Positions 1 to 7,242 of a DNA stretch of 64,000 nucleotides are shown here, in pieces. A program made the translations under genes and the position numbers. The notes below the pieces were generated by a model. That model was not told where the DNA came from and made no database searches. It was given only the letters and a program-made list of their open reading frames with translations. Each line of letters starts with the position of its first letter. Within the stretch, counting starts at the first letter, position 1. Source of the stretch: Streptomyces bottropensis ATCC 25435 (GTDB lineage Bacteria > Actinomycetota > Actinomycetes > Streptomycetales > Streptomycetaceae); NCBI RefSeq assembly GCF_000383595.1, contig NZ_KB911581.1, positions 5,725,519-5,789,518 of the forward strand, written 5' to 3'.

Positions 1-1039
1 CCTCCAGATGCCCGATGTTGGTCTTGACCGAGCCGACCCGCAGGGGCCGGCCGGCGGGGCGGGCGGCGCCGAGGGCACGGCCGAGCGCGGCGGCCTCGGC
101 CGGGTCCCCCTCGGGGGTTCCGGTGCCGTGGAGTTCGACGTACTGGATGTCGGCGGGGTCGGTGTGCGCCCGCTCGCAGGCGAGGAGGAGCACCTCACGC
201 TGGGCGTCGGGGTCGGGGACGGTCAGGGCGCTGCCGCCGCCGTCGTTGTTGACGGCGCTGCCGCGGATCAGGCAGTGGACGCGGTCGCCGTCGGCAAGGG
301 CGTTGGAGAGGGGCTTGAGGACGACCAGGCCGCCGCCCTCGCCCCGGACGAATCCGTTGGCGCGGGCGTCGAAGGTGTGGCAGCGGCCGTCCGGGGAGAG
401 GGCTCCGAGACGGGCGACGGCGTGGGTGCTGTCGGGAGACAGGATCAGGTTGACGCCGCCGGCGAGCGCGAGCGTGCACTCGCCGCGCCGCAGGCTCTCG
501 GCGGCCAGGTGGACGGCGACGAGCGAGGAGGACTGACCGGTGTCGACCGTGAGACTGGGGCCGCGCAGGCCGAGGGTGTAAGAGAGCCGGTTGGCGAGGA
601 GTGAGCGCTGCAGCCCCGTGAAGGTGTGGGGGGAGACGGCGTCGGGGCCGGACCGCTGGACGATCCGGGCGAAGTCGTCGGCGAGGGCGCCGACGAAGAC
701 GCCCGTGCGGGTGCCGTCGAGTCCGGCGGGCACGGTGCCGGCGTGTTCCAGGGCCTCCCAGCCGAGTTCCAGCAACAGGCGCTGCTGGGGGTCCATGGCG
801 GCGGCCTCGCGCGGGGAGACACCGAAGAACGCGGCGTCGAACTCGTCCACGCGGTCCAGGAATCCGCCCCGGGCGGGGAGCCCGGGGAGGTCGGGAACGG
901 CCGCGCGGCGGGCGGCGGGCACCTCGGCGACGGCGTCGCCGCCGCGGGCGAGCAGGGCCGCGAACTCGGCCGGGCTGCCGGCCCCGGGCAGTCGGCACGC
1001 CATGCCGACCACGGCGATCGCCTCGGGCGTACCCGTCAT
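1..1039 (-). CDS. Type I polyketide synthase, loading-module KSQ (5' part of gene, runs off left edge)
   Basis: The frame opens at ATG 1039 behind a GGGAGGGG ribosome site and stays open to the window edge (346 codons). It is an N-terminal ketosynthase domain: it begins IAVVGMACRLPG, has DPQQRLLLELGWE near residue 83, the HGTGT histidine, and ends in SVKTNIGHLE. The nucleophile motif reads VDTGQSSSL, with Gln169 where an extending KS has Cys. Gln at this place is the hallmark of KSQ domains, which decarboxylate malonyl- or methylmalonyl-ACP to make the starter unit. Lack of a long N-terminal docking coiled coil fits the first protein of an assembly line. An AT and ACP should follow, but they lie outside the window. 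The gene follows the DUF1579-like gene by 96 bp and is probably co-transcribed with it. Confidence 0.93.
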   Translation of the reverse strand, partial: MTGTPEAIAVVGMACRLPGAGSPAEFAALLARGGDAVAEVPAARRAAVPDLPGLPARGGFLDRVDEFDAAFFGVSPREAAAMDPQQRLLLELGWEALEHAGTVPAGLDGTRTGVFVGALADDFARIVQRSGPDAVSPHTFTGLQRSLLANRLSYTLGLRGPSLTVDTGQSSSLVAVHLAAESLRRGECTLALAGGVNLILSPDSTHAVARLGALSPDGRCHTFDARANGFVRGEGGGLVVLKPLSNALADGDRVHCLIRGSAVNNDGGGSALTVPDPDAQREVLLLACERAHTDPADIQYVELHGTGTPEGDPAEAAALGRALGAARPAGRPLRVGSVKTNIGHLE

Positions 1040-1135
1040 CCGTTTCCCCTCCCTGGGGTCCAGCACGTGACGACCCGCACGGGCCGCCGGCCCGGTCGGG
1101 GCCGGCCGCTGGGTCGCGGCGGCTCCGAGCGGCGT

Positions 1136-1666
1136 TCAGATGCGGTGGAAGTGGAGGATGTCGCCCGGCACCAGCTCGTCGCCGACGGCGACGAAGCCGT
1201 GCTTGACGATGTGGTCGTCGTCGATCACCTCGAAGTCCTCGACGAAACCGTGGCGGGCGCCGAAGACGGCGCTCTCGCCCGTGAGCCTGAAGTGGCCGTC
1301 GACCCAGCCGGGGCCGCCGAACACGCCGTGGTGGCCCCAGTCGTCGTAGTAGAAGCTGGTGAACGCCTTGTCGACGTCGCTCCAGCCGATGAGCCAGGTG
1401 GCGACGATGCCGGGCACCGGGATGCGCTGGGTCAGCTCGTGGAAGCGGCCGTCCGCGAGGGAGCGGGTGGAGCAGGTCGCCTCACCGGTGGTGACCATTT
1501 CCGTGGTCAGATTCGTGTATTCGATGCGGAAATCCCCCAGCAGGAAATCCAGCTGCCGCATTTCCGGCGCAGGTTCACCACGGCCGGGCATGACGACTTC
1601 ACCGCTCGCGGCGGGAACGGAATCCCGCAGAGCGTCGTCCGAGGACTGAATGGGCTGCGCGCTCAT
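1136..1666 (-). CDS. DUF1579-like small protein of the polyketide cluster
   Basis: A 176-aa protein. The start at ATG 1666 has GGAG seven bases upstream; an in-frame TTG six bases earlier is less likely. The core (LDFLLGDFRIEYTNL, then an IGWSDVDKAFTSFYYD segment and a C-terminal GDILHFHRI) resembles the lipocalin/calycin-like DUF1579 family, whose members fold as small beta-barrels and often bind hydrophobic ligands. I see no signal peptide and no catalytic motif that I can name. It is transcribed away from the P450 at 1914 and toward the loading-module PKS gene 96 bp downstream, so a role in the pathway is likely, but its function is unknown. An NTF2/SnoaL-like cyclase fold is an alternative I cannot exclude. 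Confidence 0.8.
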   Translation of the reverse strand: MSAQPIQSSDDALRDSVPAASGEVVMPGRGEPAPEMRQLDFLLGDFRIEYTNLTTEMVTTGEATCSTRSLADGRFHELTQRIPVPGIVATWLIGWSDVDKAFTSFYYDDWGHHGVFGGPGWVDGHFRLTGESAVFGARHGFVEDFEVIDDDHIVKHGFVAVGDELVPGDILHFHRI

Positions 1667-1702
1667 GGCCAACTCCGGAGGCTCGGGGCACCGCGTACAC
1701 CG

Positions 1703-1734
1703 TGGACACGTGTGGATACCGATATGGATACCGA
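1703..1734 (+). repeat. Short tandem repeats, 12-bp spacing, in divergent promoter
   Basis: TGGATACCGA occurs at 1713-1722 and again at 1725-1734, with a related TGGACACG at 1703-1710. The regular spacing of about one helical turn suggests a protein-binding array. It lies in the leader of the DUF1579 transcript. Confidence 0.5.
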
Positions 1735-1738
1735 GGGG

Positions 1739-1768
1739 AATTTATGGACTCGGCATTGCGCCGCACAA
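1739..1768 (-). promoter_or_regulatory. Candidate sigma-70-type promoter for the DUF1579/loading-PKS transcript
   Basis: On the minus strand TTGTGC (1768-1763) and TAAATT (1744-1739) are separated by 18 bp, close to the housekeeping consensus. This is one of the few AT-rich spots in the cluster. The predicted transcript starts about 60 bp before the ATG at 1666, and its leader contains the repeats at 1703-1734. Confidence 0.45.
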
Positions 1769-1783
1769 GCCCGTACGGACCGG

Positions 1784-1861
1784 TTAGGGGGTGCGCCGCG
1801 ATTGATCGGGGGCCGCCCGGTCCGGCTAGGGGTGTTCGGCATTACCCGTGGTCATTAGGCT
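1784..1861 (+). promoter_or_regulatory. P450 promoter with two TAGGGG boxes
   Basis: TTAGGGGGTG (1784-1793) and CTAGGGGTG (1826-1834) sit 42 bp apart, about four helical turns. The second directly abuts a -35-like TTCGGC (1835-1840), which is followed 15 bp later by TAGGCT (1856-1861). The same box-plus-35 layout occurs before the 69-aa/ccr operon and before the PKS gene that starts at 23741, so a common activator is plausible. Confidence 0.45.
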
Positions 1862-1913
1862 CCGGCGGGCGGGACCGGCGTACTGCCCGGTTCCTTCCCG
1901 AAGGAGCGAGACG

Positions 1914-3134
1914 ATGACCACCGATCAGCAGTCTCCGATGCCCGAGACGCAGGACGATTTTCCGTCACTGCTCGCCTGGCTGACGAAGAACCGACGGGAC
2001 AGTCCGGTTCTTCCCGATGCCTTCCCCGGCCTTTGGCACGTTTTCCGGTATGCCGATGTCTCCCGGGTGCTGTCCGACACCGAGACCTATTCCAGTGACA
2101 TGTCCGCCGTGATTCCGACGCACCCGGACACGGGCTGGATCGCGAAAGGGAACGTCGTCGGAATGGACCCGCCGATGCACCGCAGGCTGCGTTCCCTGGT
2201 CAGCGGGGCGTTCACACCGCGCCTGGTGGCCGACCTGGAGCCGCGGATCACCGAACTGGCCACCGGTCTGCTGGACGCGGTCGCCGGCCGCGACCGGTTC
2301 GACCTGGTGGAGGCGGTCACCCATCCGCTGCCCGTGTTCGTGATCGCGGAGATGCTCGGTATCCCGCTGGCGGACCGGCCCCTCTTCGAGAAGTGGGGGC
2401 TCGCGTTCATCTCGGCCAACGGCGGTGGCGAGAGCGCGCTGCCCAGCGAGGAGAACGTCCTCTCCTTCGTGCAGACGGCCACGGAGATGCGGGCGTACAT
2501 GCTGGAGCAGATCGCCCTGCGCCGCGCGAAGCCCGGGGACGATCTGATCAGCCGGCTGGTCACGGCCCGGACCGAGGACGGCCGGCTGGAGGACGACGAG
2601 ATCGTCGGCTTCGTCGGCACGCTGCTGCTGGCCGGTCACATCACCACCACCGCGGTGCTCGGCAGCACGGTGCTGTGCCTGGACGAGAACCCCGGGGCGC
2701 TGGCCGAGGTGCGCCGCGACCGCTCGCTGGTGCCGGCGGCGGTCGAGGAGGCGGTGCGGCTGCGCCCGGCTTTCTCCCGGCTGGTGCGGATGACCACCCG
2801 GGAGTCGGACGTGGGCGGTGTGACGATCCCCGCCGGTCAGGTGCTGACCCTGTGGACGGTGGCCGCCAACCGCGACCCGGAGCGGTTCGACGACCCGGAC
2901 GGCTTCGACCTCCACCGCGACCAGCAGGGCCGCCACCTCGGCTTCGGCCAGGGCGTCCACTTCTGCATGGGCGCGCCGCTGGCCCGCCTGGAGGGCCGGA
3001 TCGTCCTGAACCTGCTGCTCGACCGGTTCCCGGAGCTGTCCGTGGTCGGCGAGGACGACGCGGTGGCCTATCACCACCCGAAGAACGTGGTCGGCCCACG
3101 CCGTCTGCTCGTCGACGTGACGCGCGGCGCCTGA
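1914..3134 (+). CDS. Cytochrome P450 (EryK-like macrolide-type hydroxylase)
   Basis: A 406-aa soluble bacterial P450. The start at ATG 1914 is fixed by AAGGAG seven bases upstream; an upstream GTG extends the frame but lacks a ribosome site. The I-helix reads AGHITTT with the oxygen-activating Thr, the K-helix ExxR is EEAVRLRP, and the heme loop is FGQGVHFCMG with the thiolate ligand at about Cys351. It probably hydroxylates or epoxidises the polyketide after or near the end of assembly, using ferredoxin and a reductase from elsewhere. The overall sequence recalls EryK-type macrolide tailoring enzymes, but substrate and position cannot be read from sequence. It converges with the second P450 on a shared terminator. 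Confidence 0.93.
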   Translation: MTTDQQSPMPETQDDFPSLLAWLTKNRRDSPVLPDAFPGLWHVFRYADVSRVLSDTETYSSDMSAVIPTHPDTGWIAKGNVVGMDPPMHRRLRSLVSGAFTPRLVADLEPRITELATGLLDAVAGRDRFDLVEAVTHPLPVFVIAEMLGIPLADRPLFEKWGLAFISANGGGESALPSEENVLSFVQTATEMRAYMLEQIALRRAKPGDDLISRLVTARTEDGRLEDDEIVGFVGTLLLAGHITTTAVLGSTVLCLDENPGALAEVRRDRSLVPAAVEEAVRLRPAFSRLVRMTTRESDVGGVTIPAGQVLTLWTVAANRDPERFDDPDGFDLHRDQQGRHLGFGQGVHFCMGAPLARLEGRIVLNLLLDRFPELSVVGEDDAVAYHHPKNVVGPRRLLVDVTRGA

Positions 3135-3148
3135 CCGTCTGGGCCCGG

Positions 3149-3184
3149 AAGTGGCCGCCGTCCCCGAGGGGGCGGCGGCCACTT
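3149..3184. terminator. Bidirectional hairpin terminator between convergent P450 genes
   Basis: AAGTGGCCGCCG (3149-3160) pairs perfectly with CGGCGGCCACTT (3173-3184), and the loop can extend by CCCC/GGGG. It lies 14 bp after one P450 stop and 25 bp before the other, so it can serve both transcripts. Confidence 0.85.
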
Positions 3185-3208
3185 GGTGTGCGGGGGGCGG
3201 GTCGCCGC

Positions 3209-4420
3209 TCAGTAGGAGACGGGCAGCCGGGGGATGTCGGGATGCCAGCTCGGCATCGTGTAGGCCTCCTGCAGCGGGGCGGTGAGCCGCAGTTCCGGCA
3301 GGCGCCGGAACAGGGTTCCGTAGGCGACCTCCAGGCCGACCCGGGTCAGGTTGGCGCCGAGGCAGTGGTGGATGCCGGAGCCGAACGCGAGGTGTCCCCG
3401 GGCCGAGCGGCGCACGTCGAACCGGTCGGGGACGGGGAACTCGGCCGGGTCACGGTTGGCGCCGCCGCCGGCGACGATGACGCCCTCGCCCGCGCGGATC
3501 AGCTGCCCGGCCACCTCGACGTCCTCCCGGGCGACCCGGGGCATCAGGTCCAGCGGGCTGACCATCCGGATCGTCTCGTCGACGGCGGCCGGCAGGGCCG
3601 CCGGGTCCTCCCGGACGAGGGCCAGTTGGTCGGGGTGCTCCAGCAGCATCCCCACCCCCACGGTCAGCATCGTCTGGACCGGCTTCTGGCCGGCCGTGAA
3701 GATCACGAAGCAGAGACCGGCGAGTTCGGCCTTGGTCAGCGACCCGCCCACGACGTGCTCCGCGATCACCCGGCTGATCGGATCGTCGCCCGGGGACTCG
3801 TACTTGGCGTCGACGAACCGGGTGAAGTACTCCTGCAGCGCGAGGATCGCCTTGGCCGCCGCGGCCGCCGCCTCCTCGGGGTCCTTGGGCGCGCCGTCAC
3901 TCGCGTAGACGCTCGCCAGCCACGCCTGCATGTCCGCGTACTCCATGCCGAGCGCCCAGCAGGTGATGCTCGCCGCGAAGGGCTCGGCGAACTGCCCCAC
4001 CAGGTCGGCGGATCCGCCCGCGGCGACCATGCCGTCGATCAGCTCGTCGGCCTTGCGTTCCATCCGGGGTCGCAGGTCCTCCGCCCGGCGCAGCGTGAAC
4101 TCCCGTACGAGGGCCTTGCGGTGCGCGGTGTGCAGGGGCGGGTCGATGGTGTTGAGGAGGGGGAACGCCCGGAATCCCTCGAACGCGGCGGCGTAGAGGG
4201 GATATCCGGGGTTGGTGATGTCGGAGCTGAAGCGTTCGTCACCGAGCACGGCGCGGGCCTGGTCGTGCCGGGTGACGAGCCAGACGCGCCGGCCGTTGTG
4301 GATCCGCCCCGGGATGGGGGCTCCGGTCGCCCGGAAGGTGTCGTACCGCTCCGGCGGCGCGTAGGGACACTGTCGTAGCAGGGGCAGGTCGACGTCGTCG
4401 GAGGCGGGGGCTTCGGTCAC
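3209..4420 (-). CDS. Cytochrome P450 with atypical I-helix
   Basis: A 403-aa P450. The start chosen is GTG 4420 behind AAAGGA; longer in-frame extensions are Arg/Pro-rich and look non-coding. The K-helix ExxR is DETIRMVSP and the heme loop is FGSGIHHCLG with the Cys ligand at about residue 353. The I-helix reads TAGQKPVQ where most P450s have AG-x-(D/E)-T-(T/S): Lys-Pro replaces the acid-Thr pair. Substitutions here are known in a few macrolide P450s that use substrate-assisted proton delivery (EryF lacks the Thr), so the enzyme need not be dead. It probably oxidises the cluster product. It lies downstream of, and in the same direction as, the KAS III/ccr genes with an 89-bp gap. Confidence 0.92.
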   Translation of the reverse strand: MTEAPASDDVDLPLLRQCPYAPPERYDTFRATGAPIPGRIHNGRRVWLVTRHDQARAVLGDERFSSDITNPGYPLYAAAFEGFRAFPLLNTIDPPLHTAHRKALVREFTLRRAEDLRPRMERKADELIDGMVAAGGSADLVGQFAEPFAASITCWALGMEYADMQAWLASVYASDGAPKDPEEAAAAAAKAILALQEYFTRFVDAKYESPGDDPISRVIAEHVVGGSLTKAELAGLCFVIFTAGQKPVQTMLTVGVGMLLEHPDQLALVREDPAALPAAVDETIRMVSPLDLMPRVAREDVEVAGQLIRAGEGVIVAGGGANRDPAEFPVPDRFDVRRSARGHLAFGSGIHHCLGANLTRVGLEVAYGTLFRRLPELRLTAPLQEAYTMPSWHPDIPRLPVSY

Positions 4421-4509
4421 GGCACGTGGTCCTTTTTGTGAGGGAGGCCGGGCATGACGGGCGTACGGAAGGGTGCGCGGCGGGGCGGGGCGACGGGCGC
4501 GTACGGGGT

Positions 4510-5502
4510 TCAGGCCGACCAGCGCAGCAGGCACAGCCCGGCCGCCATGCCCGCGCCGAATCCGGCGAGCAACAGCACTTCACCGTCGCCCAGCAGATGG
4601 GCGCGGGACGCCTCGTCGAGGGCGACGGGCACCGAGGCGGCGCCCATGTTCCCGTACTTGACGAGCGGGGTGTGGGTGCGGGCGCCGGTGAGACCGCAGC
4701 GTTCGACCAGTTCGGCGAGGAGGACTCCGTTGGCCTGGTGCGGCACGAAGTGCGCGATGTCGTCGAGGGTCGTGCCGGTGCGTTCCAGCAGCGGAGTGAT
4801 CATCGGGGGCACGTTCGCCATGACGAAGTCGGCGACGCCGCGTCCGATCATCCGCAGGTGGTGCCCGCCGTTCGCGACGGTCTGCGCCGACGCCGGGACG
4901 CGGCTGCCGCCGCCCTCGATCCAGATCAGTTCGTGGGCGTCCCCCCGGCCGGCGAGTTCGACGTCGAGGATGCCGTACGGCTCGGGCACGGCGCCGACCA
5001 CCGCGGCGCCGGCGGCGTCGCCGAGGAGGACGGCGGTGCCCCGGTCGGTGTAGTCGAGGAACCGTGAGTACAGGTCGGCGCCGATGACGAGGGCGAGGGT
5101 GCCGGGGCGCTGGGCGACGAGGGCGCGGGCGATGTCGAGGGCGTAGACGAAGCCGGCGCAGGCGATGTTGATGTCGAAGCAGGCCGCGCGGTGGGCGCCG
5201 AGCGCGCTCTGCACCAGTGAGGAGGTGGGCGGCAGGGGCGCGTCGCCGGTGGACGTGGCGACGATGAGGTGGTCGATGCGGTCGGCCGTGACCCCCGCGT
5301 CGTCGAGGGCGGCGGTGGCGGCGTGCCGGGCCAGGTCGGAGGTCGCCTCGTCCGGTGCGGCGTAGCGGCGCCCGGTGATCAGGGTGCGGCGGCCGATCCA
5401 TTCCGCGGTGATGCCGGGGACGCGGCGGGCGATCTCCTCGTTGCCGATCTCCTCCTTGGGGAGGTAGGAGCCGGTGCCGAGGATGCCGATGGAGGTCGTC
5501 AT
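4510..5502 (-). CDS. 3-oxoacyl-ACP synthase III (KAS III)-like enzyme
   Basis: A 330-aa thiolase-fold condensing enzyme with the full FabH-type catalytic triad: Cys115 (NIACAGF), His255 (VPHQANG) and Asn285 (KYGNMGAAS). FabH-type enzymes condense an acyl-CoA with malonyl-ACP; some relatives transfer acyl groups instead. The ATG overlaps the stop of the upstream ccr gene as ATGA, so the two are translationally coupled. Next to ccr, the likely job is to form acetoacetyl-ACP/CoA that becomes crotonyl-CoA for ethylmalonyl-CoA supply. That is an inference; acyl transfer to the polyketide is the main alternative. The frame stays open upstream into ccr sequence, but that is overlap and not a fusion. 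Confidence 0.92.
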   Translation of the reverse strand: MTTSIGILGTGSYLPKEEIGNEEIARRVPGITAEWIGRRTLITGRRYAAPDEATSDLARHAATAALDDAGVTADRIDHLIVATSTGDAPLPPTSSLVQSALGAHRAACFDINIACAGFVYALDIARALVAQRPGTLALVIGADLYSRFLDYTDRGTAVLLGDAAGAAVVGAVPEPYGILDVELAGRGDAHELIWIEGGGSRVPASAQTVANGGHHLRMIGRGVADFVMANVPPMITPLLERTGTTLDDIAHFVPHQANGVLLAELVERCGLTGARTHTPLVKYGNMGAASVPVALDEASRAHLLGDGEVLLLAGFGAGMAAGLCLLRWSA

Positions 5503-6866
5503 CGGGGCACCGCCAGGGCGCCGGGGACGTCGGCGGCGTAGGGGCGGAGCGGGTTGAGCCGGTCCTCGCCGATACGGGCGCGCCGCTCGGGGTCGGTGAC
5601 GCCCATCCCCGGTTCGGGGGCGAGGCACAGCACTCCGACCTTGCCGATGTGTTCGTTGCGCTGCACCAGCCGGGTGGCCTCGCCGACCTCGCTCAGCGGG
5701 AACAGCGAGGACATCACCGGCATGATGCGGCCCTGGCCGAACAGCCGGGCGCATTCCCACTGTTCGTGGAGGTTGGCCACATGGCTGCCGATCACCCGCT
5801 TCAGTTTCATCCACAGGTAGCGGTTGTCGTAGCGGTGGCGGTATCCGGTGCTGGAGCCGCAGGTCACGACCGTGCCGCCGCGCCGGACCACGAACAGGGA
5901 CATCCCGAACGTGGCCTGCCCGACGTGTTCGAAGACGATGTGCGGGTCCTCGCCGGTCTCCCTGCGGATGGCGGCGCCGAGCCGTTTGCCGTCGGCGATG
6001 GCCTGCTCGAAGTCGTCGCCCTCGGACTCGCCGACACCGATCTCCGACCGGTCGATGACGATGTCGCAGCCGAGGGCGCGCAGTGCCTGCGCCTTCCGCG
6101 GCGAGCCGACGACGCCGACCGGGATGCCGCCGCCGTTCTTGACGAACTGCACGGCGTAGGCGCCGACTCCGCCGGTGGCACCCCAGATCAGGACGACGTC
6201 GCCCTGTTTCATCCGGGCGCCGCGGTCCGACACCAGCATCCGGTAGGAGGTGCCGGCGCAGGCGGGCACGCACGCGGCCTCCTCCCAGGTGAGGTGGGCC
6301 GGTTTGGGGATGAGCTGACCGGCGCGGGCGAGGCAGTAGTGGGCGAGGCCGCCGAAGTTGGTCTCGTAGCCCCAGGCGAGCTGGTGCTCGCCGAGCATGC
6401 CGTCGGCCTGGGTGACGGCCTCCTGTTCGTCCACGCAGGCGGCGTTGACGAGGACGTGGTCGCCCACGCGCCAGCGCCGGACCGCCGAGCCGACCCGCAC
6501 GACGACACCGGCCGCGTCGGAGCCGAGGACGTGGTACGGCTGGTCGTGGCGGGCGGCCCAGCCGCCCTGCCTGCCGTAGGAGGCGAGGAACCGGAAGGTC
6601 GGCAGGGGTTCGAAGGTGGCGGACCAGACGGTGTTGTAGTTGATCGAGCTGGCCATGACGGCGATCAGCACCTCGTCGGGCGCCGGCTCCGGCATCGGCA
6701 CCGGGCCGACGCGCAGGGTCTTGCGTACGTCCTTGTCGGCGACGTCCCGGAAGACGTCGACGTCTTCGATGCGGAGGTGGGCGGCGGTGAACTCCTCGGG
6801 CAGGGCCGCCCGTTCCAGCTCCTCGGGGCCCGCCCCGGCGAGCACCGCGTCTGTCACAGAACCCAT
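5499..6866 (-). CDS. ccr: Crotonyl-CoA carboxylase/reductase
   Basis: A 455-aa zinc-independent MDR-family enzyme of usual Ccr length. Visible family segments are SSINYNTVW, GYETNFGGLAHY, the nucleotide-binding IWGATGGVGAYAVQF and FEHVGQATFG, which together line the CO2- and acyl-CoA-binding sites in characterised Ccr proteins. The enzyme reductively carboxylates crotonyl-CoA to ethylmalonyl-CoA with NADPH. In polyketide clusters a dedicated copy supplies ethylmalonyl-CoA as extender unit. Neither AT visible in this window is clearly ethylmalonyl-specific, so the consuming module should lie to the left. Upstream is the 69-aa gene with a 14-bp gap, and downstream the KAS III gene overlaps by four bases. 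Confidence 0.95.
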   Translation of the reverse strand: MGSVTDAVLAGAGPEELERAALPEEFTAAHLRIEDVDVFRDVADKDVRKTLRVGPVPMPEPAPDEVLIAVMASSINYNTVWSATFEPLPTFRFLASYGRQGGWAARHDQPYHVLGSDAAGVVVRVGSAVRRWRVGDHVLVNAACVDEQEAVTQADGMLGEHQLAWGYETNFGGLAHYCLARAGQLIPKPAHLTWEEAACVPACAGTSYRMLVSDRGARMKQGDVVLIWGATGGVGAYAVQFVKNGGGIPVGVVGSPRKAQALRALGCDIVIDRSEIGVGESEGDDFEQAIADGKRLGAAIRRETGEDPHIVFEHVGQATFGMSLFVVRRGGTVVTCGSSTGYRHRYDNRYLWMKLKRVIGSHVANLHEQWECARLFGQGRIMPVMSSLFPLSEVGEATRLVQRNEHIGKVGVLCLAPEPGMGVTDPERRARIGEDRLNPLRPYAADVPGALAVPR

Positions 6867-6880
6867 GTCGGCCGCGCCCC

Positions 6881-7090
6881 CTACTCCGCGATCGCGGTCC
6901 GGGTCGTCCAGCGGAATACGGCGACCTCTTCGCCGTCGAGCGTGATGAATTCCCCTTCGTGGACAAAGTGCTCATATCCCGCGCCGAACCGGTGCTTGAT
7001 CTTCTCCGTCAACGAGGTCGCGAACTGGACCCTTTCCTCCTCGGGAAGGGACGGCGGGCCGTCGGACAGCAGCACCTTGTAATTCACCAT
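6881..7090 (-). CDS. 69-aa protein of unknown function, first gene of ccr operon
   Basis: Starts at ATG 7090 with AGAGG eight bases upstream. The protein is small, acidic in the middle and has no signal peptide or membrane segment. The N-terminus MVNYKVLLSDGPPSLPEEER followed by a helix-like stretch vaguely recalls 4-oxalocrotonate-tautomerase-size proteins, but there is no Pro1 and I do not assign it there. It heads an apparent operon with ccr and the KAS III gene, 14 bp upstream of ccr, and has its own promoter candidate. Function unknown; a role in extender supply or cyclisation is possible but unsupported. Confidence 0.75.
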   Translation of the reverse strand: MVNYKVLLSDGPPSLPEEERVQFATSLTEKIKHRFGAGYEHFVHEGEFITLDGEEVAVFRWTTRTAIAE

Positions 7091-7187
7091 GCCGAAAACC
7101 TCTGTTCTCTGGCGGATTCATGAATACGCGGATGACGGATCGCGCATCACGGCGGGGAGCACGGAGCAGCGATTCACCGTCTCAGGA

Positions 7188-7222
7188 AATCTGGCAGCGC
7201 CCGGCCGGGGGAACAACCCCTA
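7188..7222 (-). promoter_or_regulatory. Promoter of the 69-aa/ccr/KAS III operon with TAGGGG box
   Basis: On the minus strand TAGGGG (7222-7217) directly abuts TTGTTC (7216-7211), which is followed after 17 bp by CAGATT (7193-7188). Spacing and order match the P450 and PKS promoters of the cluster. It lies about 100 bp upstream of ATG 7090 and just after the LAL regulator stop. Confidence 0.45.
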
Positions 7223-7242
7223 CGGGCCCCGTAAGAACCGCC

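Noticed and set aside
4510..6975. A single 821-codon frame joining KAS III to upstream sequence
   Set aside because: The upstream half reads as Arg/Gly-rich shadow of ccr; ccr itself is complete in another frame and ends in an ATGA overlap with the KAS III start.
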